A stretch of 64,000 bases of DNA from Ascidia mentula. Taxonomy: Eukaryota; Chordata; Ascidiacea; Phlebobranchia; Ascidiidae. Position 1 is the first letter of the stretch. Every line of letters starts with the position of its first letter. Location of the stretch: contig OX387197.1 of the NCBI GenBank assembly GCA_947561715.1, positions 8,057,001 to 8,121,000 of the forward strand. The letters run 5' to 3'. A program made the translations under genes and the position numbers. The notes beneath the pieces are model-generated. The model had not been told where the DNA came from. It did not search any database and saw nothing but the letters and a program-made list of their open reading frames with translations. Of this stretch, positions 14,501 to 26,500 are shown in pieces.

Positions 14501-17500
14501 AGAACTTTTGTTCCACATACGAACCGACACACCCTTGTTGTCCAGCCATGCCGTTCTGGCATTCCCTTCTGTGGGTTTGAATTCCTCCACCACAAGGAGC
14601 GCTACAACCACTCCAATTCTCCCAAGTTGACCAGGTCGGACAAACCTACATATAACGATTTTTTTAAGTGTTTGTATTTTCTTCGAACCCGTTTTCCCTG
14701 AAGCGTTTTCAAACTGGCGATGCCATTTAGGCAAAATTATAATATTTCTGTGATACTTCGAATAATAAAAGATCGCACTAACGCTGATAGTCTGCAACCG
14801 TTGTGAGTAATTTTGGATTTTCTAAAGCGTTTGGGTTTAAAAAATATTTATAAGTTAGAGAAAAAGGTATGTGTCTAGCGTATGGTGATGAGTATTATGA
14901 AAAAAAACATGTTCTTCTTTACTCATATGATATATTATTGGGCAACACGTTTACTGGCCAACAAATATACGCGGAATCAAGTTAACATAAAAACGTACGT
15001 TTCCGCCGCAAACACCGATGGCAGAAGAGAGTCCTTCACATCCCACATCACCGGCGTTTCCTCCCACACAAACTCTGTATCTTGTGTAAGTTCCAACTTC
15101 ACCACACGATCTGCTGCACGTTCCCCACTCCGACCAATCAGTCCAATACGCACATTCCTGCACGACAAAAACTGGTTGATAGTTCAAACTACCTTTCCAT
15201 TAAAACGCCGGAATCATTTTGTTGAGTGGAAACTAATCATCTGGTTTTAAAGTAAGTCATTGTGAAGGAATCGGTTAGAATTGACGATTGTCGCCGGAGC
15301 TTAAAATAAGTGGAAACAAAGTGGCAAAACTCACCCCACGAACGCAGCTGATTGTTCGTGCTTCAGTTGAAGTATTGAAGCAGCCGATACCCGAACAACT
15401 TCTTGATCTAAATCTCGTTCCACGACCGCAGGTTACAGAACAGTCGCTGTATTCAGACCACAAAGACCACGTGGGGCACGCCTAAACCGGAATGATTGGT
15501 TTTATAAATCATCGCCCAATAAGGTAAATTCAAGAGCCTCAGCCTATGTGTAACTACACTCCGCTGAATCCCCAACACAGGCTTTTTCACTTTATTGCAA
15601 TGTTCAAGACTCAATTACAATAAACATTTGAAACCAAAAAGCAAAAATTAATTACACATTGCACCATAGTGCATCGTCGTTACCTGGACGTTGCACTCAT
15701 TGCTTTCGATATACGATCCTTCACAACCGAGTGAACCAAGCCCGCCATTGACACAAGTCCTAAACCTGAATGTCCGACCTCCACCGCATGAGGCGCTACA
15801 GCCGTCCCATTCCTCCCAGGGGGCCCATGTCGGACAATCCTAAAACAATCGAAATTTTACTTTCGTCAATGCCAGGTGTTACATGAGATGAAGTCATACC
15901 TGGGAGTTACATGCAAGCTCCTCTGCTGTTGGACCTTCGCATCCCAGCTGACCCGCCTGACCATTCAAACACATTCGGGACCTTAATCTGACACCGCCGC
16001 CGCACGTGGCGCTGCAGTGACGCCATGGGTTCCACGCACTCCAAAACACGCAGGCCTGTGGAACAAACAGCAAGATGTGAAGAGTGAAAATATTGACGTA
16101 ACTTCCGCTTTGTGTTGTAATATGGAAGATACTTATTTAACATATTGTGGTACAACAACACATTCAAAATGATGATTGGCAGAACTAGAACGGAGGCTGT
16201 TTATCTCACATTGCATGTAGAAATTCTAAGCATTACATTTATCGTCGTGGCAAACTATGTGTGAGCGATGTACAACCGTGATAACATAACTTACGTCCGA
16301 GTTGCAAGTCTGATAACCCGACGAGGGACCCGGACAACCAGCCGCTTCCTCTCCATCGATCACACAAACGCGCGAGTGAGATTGAATTCCACCTCCGCAC
16401 TGTGCGCTGCAATCACTCCACGTTTCCCAAGCCGACCAAGTGGGGCAAGACTAAAGAAAGTTGAAGTTTACTTTCGTCGACAAGGTTTACAAGAAAGACA
16501 AGTTCAATGCCAAAGTTGACATACGGACTGCATAATAAAAGCGACACGCAGAAGCCAAAATTTTGGGCATGTTTTGTTTCAAAAGCACCAGATGAAAGGC
16601 TGTGCAGTACAAAAGATTTACTTCACAATGTTTGTGTGGCTCGTTGGTCTAGGGGTATGATTCTCGCTTCGGGTGCGAGATGTCCCGGGTTCAATTCCCG
16701 GACGAGCCCTTTTTTGTTCGAACTGCCGCATGCATTACAATTCACGCTCAATTAACGCAACTTACCCCGGCCTCACAATCTTCTCTTTCGCCAAGTTCGC
16801 CTTCATGGCAGCCAATATTTCCGAAGACTCCGTACAAGCAGGTACGGACATGTGACCTCACACCACGACCACAGGTGGCGCTACACGACGACCACTCGGA
16901 CCAGTCGGCAAACATCGGACAATCCTAAATAAATTTTCAACAATGTTACAACATCAGTATCAGAAACAGCTTTTTCGTTTTAATTATGACAGAATGTGCT
17001 TAAATATTTGCAACACCGACAACTTAAACCAACGTGAATTACATTTTTTCCAACTTACCTGCACGTTGCAAAATCCAGTTTGCTCGGTGACTCCTCTACA
17101 CCCAGCCTCACCCGGTTGTCCGTTGTTGCAGGTTCGTGTGTGGGTTCGTTGCCCACCACCACATGTCGCTGTACATTCGCTCCACTCGCCCCAATTGTTC
17201 CAGTAAGGACATGACTTCAATGAAAAACAACATATTTACTACATGTAGCATGAAAAATGGTTTATGATTTTATAGGTTAAGTTGGTTTATTCAACTACAG
17301 TTTTGCATGCAAGTATTGTTTGTCTTAAACAGCGTCTTGGTGTCGCTGGTAGAATGAAAATTCTCAGTTGAGAGATAGAATCAAGGAACCTGTCTTCAAG
17401 AAATATCGGATTCCTTAAACGCTTTTCTTTTCCACTAACTTGTATCACTATATCTGAAGTATTAACGGCTCGTTGGTCTAGGGGTATGATTCTCGCTTCG

Positions 17501-20500
17501 GGTGCGAGAGGTCCCGGGTTCAATTCCCGGACGAGCCCGAACACTTTTCACACGCATAACCAACTGCGTTAACTATTCTGCACATGTTATGGCACTGATG
17601 ACAACATTTCACAACAAACCTGTGAATTGCAGGAAACACTTTGCACGAAATCTCCAGTACAACCGACCATTCCCCGATCTCCGTTCACACAATATCTCAC
17701 TCTGCTCTGTTTTCCTCCGCCGCAAGTTCGGGAACAGCCAGTCCACTCTTTCCAATCTCCCCACGTCGGACATTGCTTGGCAACAAATACATTTTTGTGA
17801 AGATTCATTATCTTGTTGTTGTACCAAGTTGCGCCGTACTTAATTTAGACGTAAAATTTTATAATATAATAGGCAAATGAAATAAACAACCCATAAAGAA
17901 TACCCTTATTATGCATGTCGACGCTTCTGAAACTTCGTTGGAACAACCGTCATCGCCAACGTCGCCGTAAAGACAAGTTCTCGAATGAGTTCGAACTCCT
18001 TCTCCACAAGAAGACGAGCAAACTGACCACTGACCCCAGACAGACCAAGTGGGACAAGGCTACAAAAAGGCGTATATTCAGATGTCAGTGCAATGCGAAA
18101 TGTTTCACTAAACGTGGCAGGGAAAAACATTATACGCTTACCGTGGGATTGCAGAAGTCCTCTCGTCGACTGACTCCCACGCATGTGCGTCCCTCTCCAG
18201 CTCCAATGCAGGTTCTGGTTAAAACTCTTACGCCTCCACCACACGACGCCGAACAAGCGACAAATTCAGACCAAGAAGACCAAACAGGACAGTCCTAATA
18301 TATCAAGTTAAAAGCGCGTAAGACCTTAATTTGTATCATTATAAAACCTAGGACTTGTAATATATTAAGTCACTTACAAATATGTTGCATTCCCCGAGCA
18401 TTGTATCTTCGCCAGGGCAACCGGCCTCGTCGTTTCCAACGTTGATGCAGATTCGCATGCGCTCCTGTATTCCTCCGCCGCACGTGTTGGAACAAGCCGT
18501 CCAATATCCCCAGTGAGACCAGGTTGGACAAGCCTGAGCAAACATATATAAGTGGAAGCGCTTGAAGATATGCTTGAAACAATTGAACAACTAAAAATTG
18601 TGCATGTTGTTAATTAAAAGATTGCCAAAATTTGACGTAAAAATCATGACAAGATCTTGGATTGTAGTCTTACCAATCTTTTTCCGCAAAAATGGTCAGC
18701 TGACTACTGTTAAGTTAGGAAACCACTAAACTTCGAGTAAACAAATCCTTACATTTCCGTAACAAGGCTCCTCTACAGTTCTGTAACCTCTGCACCCAAC
18801 GCTGGGGATGTTATTTCGCAGACAAATACGGGAATGAGATCGGACGCCGACTCCACATGTGACAGAACAAGATGACCACGTGGACCAGTCAGTCCAAGTA
18901 GCGCAAGTCTGCAGAAAACACAAACATGAAACATGGTTCGGATTCCCTAAATTCGGTACGGGTTTATAAGTTAACTCTTATGTACCTCTCCTACACATGC
19001 TATTTCGTCCTTCTCCGGTCCATCGCAGCCTTCGTCACCAGCGTAACCGTTCAAACATGTCCTGTTACGCGCCTGTCTTCCAACACCACAGTCAACACTG
19101 CATTCGCCAAATTCTCCCCATTGACTCCACGTCGGACAATCCTTCAAAAATATCAAGCGACTCAATGTCACAAAATATTGCAAGCAATTTGACCCGGGAA
19201 CGTTGGCTTTCTTTGGGTGCATTCGTTTAAACTATATCTGCACCACTACAATTACAACAAACTTCAATAATTTTTCGACAAAAAGGAAAAATACCTGCAG
19301 GTTGCAGTTGACAGTCATTATTTGGTTTCCTTCACAGTCGTTCAAACCCCTTCTACCGTTCACACAAAGTCGCAACCTGGATCGACTTCCGCCGCCACAT
19401 GAGGCGCTACAACCTTGCCATGAAGCCCACGGTGACCAGAACGGACAAGCCTGTTGAACGCACACAAAAAACAAAGATAATTAACTATTGTGGATTGCAA
19501 TGCAATATGCTTTAAAATTTTACTTATGCTTCTACATTGCGGAACTAGCATAAACTTGTATTACATGGTTTGCTGTGGAATCGCCTGCCGCTAACGTTTA
19601 TTTATTGCCGGTCACCGTTCGTAAGTCGAAACAAAACGAGACTCACCCCAACGTTGCAAGATTCCGATTCAGAGTCAGAACCCATGCATCCGTATTGTCC
19701 AGGTACTCCGTTGCTGCAAGCGCGAACACGGGAACGTGACGCAACACTTCCGCAACTCTCCGAACAACTCGTCCAATCACCCCAGCTTGACCAGACAGGA
19801 CACGGCTGCACATTCACTCAAATTTATTATTGTTCTGATGGTTAAAAGACAGATATGTCATCGTACAAACCTGTAGGTTGCAGGTGTCTTCATTCATGGA
19901 GTGACCTAAGCATCCAACTTCACCGGCGTAGCCGTTGTCACACGATCGCTTCTGTCGTCTTACTCCGCCACCACAAGTCGAACTGCAATCACTCCACGAA
20001 GTCCACACCGACCAAGATGGGCAAACCTAAACGGAAAAGTCATTTGATGACTATGATATTTTCAACAAATATTCAGAACAATAATGCTGGCATCTGTTAC
20101 GTGAAACACAGATATGTTTTATTTACTTGAGACGTTTTAAAAACGACTCATCCCATCATCAGTTAAATGCGCAATGTGTTTTAACAGAACACTGCCTGAA
20201 TATAACAAACACCGAAAACACGAACCTTGTCGTTGCAAATTTCCACCATTGAGTCGTCACCTTCACATCCTCCTTCGCCGAACTCGTTGAGACACATTCG
20301 CATTCTCGACCTTTCCCCTCTGCCACACGTGACTGAGCAATCTCGCCACGGAGTCCATTTGGACCATTCTGGACATTTCTGAATAATGAAATATTGGTTT
20401 AGCATACAAAAGCCTCAAATCTATACTTTTTCCATTTACAAAAAAAAACGAAGATCATTTTAACGTTAATTTTACCCTGTTTCTGATGCGGTGGTTTTAA

Positions 20501-23500
20501 TATAGCAACAAAATATATGATGTTGTCTTTTTAAACCAAAAAAAAGCAGAGTCGGTTTGTATTCAATTTCAAAATTTAAGTGAAGAAACTGGTTGTTGAA
20601 ATCCCATCTTACATGTTCGTTGCACTTGAGCGTTTCAACAGACGGGCCGAGCTCAGTACAGTCGGCGCCGATAGGTAAACAAGTTCGTGTCCTTGTTTGA
20701 CTTCCACCTCCACACGATGCTGAACACGAAACATATTCCGTCCAATCGGCCCAGTGAGGGCAGTCCTGAAACACGAAACAAAAACCCCTGTAGAGTCAAA
20801 CACATTCTTTTGTCCCGAGGCTAAACCTCGGTCTCTTCATTCGCTGAACGTTGTCGATCCTTGGTACTGACCTGAACTTGGCAAATGTCGCTTTGTTTGT
20901 CAAGCCCGTAACAAAAAGATTCGTCGTTTTCGTCCTTGACGCAGATTCTGGTTCGTTCGCGTATTCCCTGACCGCATTGAGCGTTGCAAGACGACCACTC
21001 GACCCAACTGGTCCACGTGGGACATGACTATGATAACAAAATTTCAATATTTTACTCCATACAACAAATATTCTGAACCGTTTAATTACAAAAGAACTGA
21101 TTTCGCGGAGAATAATATTTCTTACTACAGTATATTGGTGCTTCTACGTATTGTATCGTAATGCGATAAGTAAATTGCAGTTTTAGTCGATCGTGTGTTT
21201 GGTTTAGATACGAGAATTACTCCAGAAGTTTCATTTAGTCAGCCAAAACCTTAAAGTTTTTTTATGATGAGTGAAATCAAACATAACTCACCGGAAGACC
21301 AGTACACTGTATAGTTTCGGAGTTTGCACCTTCGCAATCTTGCACTCCTTCAATTCTGTTTACACAAACTCTTCGTCTGGTCTGTGATGCTTGGCCACAT
21401 GTCACGCCACAACCACTCCAAGCACTCCATGGCGACCAATACGTACAGGCCTACAACAAAGCGGTTGATACGACATTTAATCCAAGCCCAAAGTCATACC
21501 ACAAACTTAAAACCACATATTTCAAGGCATATACAAATGCACTTTGACTCACAACTCACAAGAATTTTTCGCTTTCACAAAATTGAAACCCGATTTGACT
21601 ACCCGATATTTTGCACCCCTATGTTGTCCTTGTCAGAAATAGTAATATCTCTTACTTTGTGAAAGTAAAATTTTAATTCAACAGTCGGCGGTAACTATTG
21701 ATTGATACTAACCTGGCCGTTACAATACGCTGTGTCAAAGGAGCGACCGATGCATCCCATCTCTCCTTCCCCAACGTCTTCAGAACATGTTCGAAGTCGA
21801 ACTCTGGTTCCTCCACCGCAGTTCTTATCGCAGTCGGCCCACTCTTCCCAGTTCCGCCATTCGGGGCAACTCTGAGTAATTTTGAAAACAAATAAATGTT
21901 TTGCACAGAAGCTTTTATGCGTTTTTAAGAAATAATAATAAATTGCCAGAATGGAGTTTCAACAACAAACGGTCATAAACTGCAGTAGCAAAACACATGA
22001 CGTACCTGGGTGTTGCAAGCCTCCATAAGTTCATCAAGTCCCTCGCACTCGTTGATATCCTCTTGGTAGTTATAGCAAACTCTCCTTACCGACCTTGAAC
22101 CTCCGCCACATGTTGCGCTGCAACCACTCCAACTTCCCCAGCTTGCCCAACTTGCACAATCCTACACAACATATTTGTAATCGATGCAATTGGGGAAAGC
22201 AATGGTGCCAGGCGAACAATAAATCTCTTTAATTTTTGCATAAAAATTTTTGAAAAAAAACGACGTCACTTGTCAAAGAATGTGAATTAGTACAAAAAGC
22301 AGATAGTTATATTTTTAACGAAGTTTAACCAACAAGTCCTGTCACAAATATTCACAAGTAGCTAAAAGACAAAATTTCAAGCGTGTTCACCTCCGCGAAC
22401 CTCATACTTCTCACCACAAATACTACTTCTTTTTTGTAACTTTAAGATGCTTACCCTTGTAACACATATTTCCTGTCGTTGGAACGATCCTGGGCAGTCT
22501 GTCACGGGTTCCTCGCCTCGCACGCACAAGCGTGTGATGATTCGAATTCCCTGACCGCATGTGGTAGAACATTCAGACCAGGATCCCCATCCTTCCCATG
22601 AACTGCACGGCTGTAGAAGGATACACAAGCTAATCGATCAGACTGAGACTACAGAAAAACTACTTCTAATTAAAAGAGTTGTAATGTCAATTCAGGTGTG
22701 CTATTACTGTAACCAGTTTACATATGGTGTTGTACACTTGGGCATTTCCAACCATCACAGTGAACGAACCTGTTCATTGCATGACGCTAGACGACTTGGA
22801 GCGCCAGTGCAACCATTTTCACCGGCAGATCCGGCGATGCATCTCCTCCTTTGAATGTAGGTTCCTCCACCACAACTTCGAGAGCATTCTTCCACATCAT
22901 CGGGAGTCTCGGGCCAATCCTGCCAGGAGGGACAGTTTGTCTGCGCAAAAGCAATCGTGCAAATTTATCTTCTCTGTGGGGGTAAATTCTTGTTAGCAAA
23001 CGTGAATATTTGTGTTTTATTGAAGGTGTAATCGTGCTGGTAAGCAATAAAAGGTTTATTTTTTAAGAAGAATTGTAAATGATGACTTTTACAGGACAGA
23101 CACATGCATTTGTGTATGTTTTTTCTACAATAATAATGCATTTGCGGGGTTCTATTGTAAACCGGAGTTGTATATTCACATACGAAGGCTTTGGAACATG
23201 ATACAGGGAAAAGTAAAGTTTTGATGAAGGAATATATGATAGTGTGGTTTATAGTTTGGTGCCAACCGACAATTAATTGAAGCATTTGAAACTAAAGATC
23301 AGCAATTTTCAGTCATTGACAGAGACTCACTCTGAGTATGCATGTTTGAGTTTCCGACCCTTCTCCTTCGCAGTTGGGAACAACAGACACATCTCCTGTA
23401 CATTCGCGGGATCTGCGTCTATCTCCCTCGCCACATGTCACACTGCAAGGACTCCATGGTCGCCAGTTAGACCACAACGAACAAATCTACGATATTTTGT

Positions 23501-26500
23501 TATTATTAACCTAATAAAATTCCAAACTTTCAACATTGCAAAGTACTTCGTGTAGTTTGACTTCAGAAACATATATCCAACATGTAAAATCACACGTAAA
23601 CACGCAGATATTAATTATCTCGTTTTCCTAAATTTGTAACGCCTACTACTCATATGAACCAACGCTGCGTCATTAACAGTTATTACCAAAGCCGGGAATT
23701 AAATCCTTAAAAACTTACCAACTCGGCACAGCCTTTGGTTTCAGCTCTCAAACCACGACATCCGGGACCTCCGTTTACTCCATATTCACAGACGCGAGTT
23801 CTGGTGACGCGAGATCCTCCGCACGTCACAGGACAATCGCTCCAGGTTGTCCACGGCGTCCAGCGAGGGCAGGGCTGCAAAAAGGACGACCCGAACCCGT
23901 TCGGATGTGTTGCAATTCCCCAAACAAAATCACCTATTAGTCGTCTGGGAAAGGTTAGTTGCGCCTTCGTTTTGAAGGCGGTTAATAGGAAGGAACCACG
24001 CGGGCGGTGGTGTTGTTAAAGGCGATATTTTTTAATATTGCCTGGAAGAGATTCCGCAGGATATTTGGCGAATCGCTTCGCCTGTTAGTTAAAAGCTGGG
24101 AAAGTCAAAGGAAAGAGTATAGAGTGTGAGAGTGAACCTCGGTCGTGTGAGTCGGGTTAGTGAATGCAACCCAAATCTGCTGACCTGGCCGTTGCAGTAA
24201 ACTGTCTCGGATGCCGGCCCAGAACATTCAAGTCCGGGAGAAGAATGAAAACAGACTCGACGTCGAGTGGACGTACCGTTGCCGCACGAAACACTACAAC
24301 CTGTCCATTGGCCCCAGTTCGACCACGTGGGGCAAAACTGTGTAACAGTGAAAGTTAAGTAATGTGTTGATGCGATCTCGACGCACGCCCAGTGCCTTGA
24401 CGCACCTTGATGTTGCAGGAAACATTGTCGGTTAGGGGACCGGTGCAACCGCTCTCGCCGGGCTGCCCGTTTAGGCACGAGCGCGATCGGAACTGGCGAC
24501 CACCGCCACAATCGGCGTCGCAGTTTCCCCAGTTGCTCCAACTGGACCAAGAAGGGCATGTCTGGTATTGCAAACAGGGGTTACACAAACCGCCAATGAA
24601 TTCCACCTAAAACCTGTTTCGAACGAATCGCGCCGAAGACGCGGCGAGAACCCTAAAATATGCATAGCCCGGATAGCTGTTGTTACTATACCTGTGTGTT
24701 GCAAGTAGTGCTCAGGATGTCGACGCCGTCATCGCAGCCGATATCTCCCACGGAGCCGAATACGCAGACACGTCTTCTGACAATGACTCCCCCACCGCAG
24801 GTGACTGTGCATTCGTCATTCTGAGTCCACTGCGACCACGTGGGACAGGGAGCCGTGTTGCAAGTCTATTGATGATAACGAGCTTGATATATAGGGCTGA
24901 CCAGGCGGAAATATGTTGCACTACAGATAATTGCTCACAAATATACTGATTACAATCGCAACAAACACAGATGTGCCACGACGCGAAATTACGTAAGATG
25001 TAATAACACAGGCGCGGGTGGGTTGGTACAAGACGCTTCACCCTCGACTAACCTCGGTTTGAGTTCTTTCTCCATCTGGACAGACGCCTTCGTTTTCACC
25101 AAAACCTCCGACACACACTCTTATCCTTGTGCGAGAGCTGCTTCCACAAGTGGATCCGCAGGATGTCCACTCACCCCATTCACCCCAGGTCGCTAAAATA
25201 AACAGTTAGTTTTTGAAAACCTTTCTATTCGCGCAAAACCACAACTAACACCGTTTAGTCATTTTGACTCGATCAAAACATCAATAGTAGCCAATTACAC
25301 TGAGGATATTTTACCTCGTCCACAAGCGAAGGTTGCGACGTTCTCCACCACAGATAGCAGGGCTTCGAAGTCTTTTACGAAGAATGCGTACGTGCTGTCG
25401 GGGTCCGAAGCAATGGCATTAATCTCGTTTCTGTCGATGCGATCCGTTACAGCGATTGCCACAACACGAATTCCGAGATTTTTCAGTTGCTAAGAACATG
25501 AAAGTAACTTTATAGGTTGGAACGTGACAGACAACATGTCAGAACGACACATGTTTAAACATGTCTAATAAAGTCAGATAATTAAACTATAAGTTATTTG
25601 TACCCTTCATTGTAGCCATAATCAATAGTTTTAATCAGTTTTATACATAACATGCCAGTGGTTGGGAAATTTCGTTTTCAAGTGGCATATGTAACAAGGT
25701 AACTGTAAGTAACATAGCATAAGTAGCATAAGTGTCACAACCTACCACCACAGTTTCGCTAGGTTCGTCCTGGGCACGACCATCGGTCAATACAACGGCG
25801 AGACTCGAAATGTCAGGTCTGTCTCCTTCTGCTTCTGTGAACATATTAGTCGCGGCGTAGGTGAGAGCTTTTCCGGTGTGTGTTCCGGTTCCGTTGTACA
25901 CGACGCGGTTGATTCGATCTATCAGATCCTGGCTGCTGGTAGATTGGGCAAAACTCCACAGAGGGTAGACGACCTTGTTATACCGAAGTGCAGCCACCTG
26001 CGACGGAATTTATATTGTCAAAGTCAGAGCAAAACTTTATACTTGACAAAAGGTTTCCAAAATGATCCGACGTAAACCTATCTAAAAGCTTTAATTCATT
26101 AACATGATTCGCTTAACTGTACCCCGCCTTCTTAAATCTATTTTATCGAGTAGTGCGTAAGTAAGCCAACATATGATGCAAGTCTACTCGACCCATAGGT
26201 AGACCACATTACCCGTGTTAAATCCAACCCGACGTTGAGGCGGCGAACAATAGACCTCATGAAACTTCTCACAGTTTCAAAATTCGTCTTTCCAATACTG
26301 CTGCTTGAATCGATGATAAAGCCGATATCAAGAAGTGTACAATCTGTTCAATAACATAAGTTAAACTTCGATTTTACGTTTTGGGCTATAGATATATCGC
26401 AACAGCCTTAACTTGAGCTGGCTAAATTACGTGATACTATTACTTTAAATTCGATACCGAAAAATATGCAGCTATTTGGTGATTTTTAATGTCAAACATT

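Larger units (their letters stand above)
13876..17775 (-). other. Regular TSP1 array, exons 59-69
   Basis: Exons: 17620-17775, 17059-17214, 16766-16924, 16295-16450, 15900-16055, 15684-15839, 15335-15481, 14999-15157, 14490-14645, 14193-14348, 13876-14034. All are phase 0-0 single modules. Exon 15335-15481 is the shortest (49 codons; CSGIGC shortens the loop between the fourth and fifth Cys). Introns 17215-17619 and 16451-16765 each contain a tRNA-Pro gene on the opposite strand; intron 14646-14998 (353 bp) has nothing recognised. Confidence 0.9.

Noticed and set aside
24089..24559. Long minus-strand frame spanning two TSP1 exons
   Set aside because: It reads through the intron between 24406-24561 and 24185-24337; the intron part is Arg-rich noise and donor and acceptor are clear.
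1..25192. Array as an assembly artefact of collapsed or duplicated repeats
   Set aside because: Modules share only the motif residues; exon and intron sequences differ throughout, so mis-assembly of identical repeats is unlikely.
1..25192. CRISPR-like or satellite periodicity
   Set aside because: The regular spacing is explained by one-module exons and short introns; there is no conserved direct repeat at DNA level.
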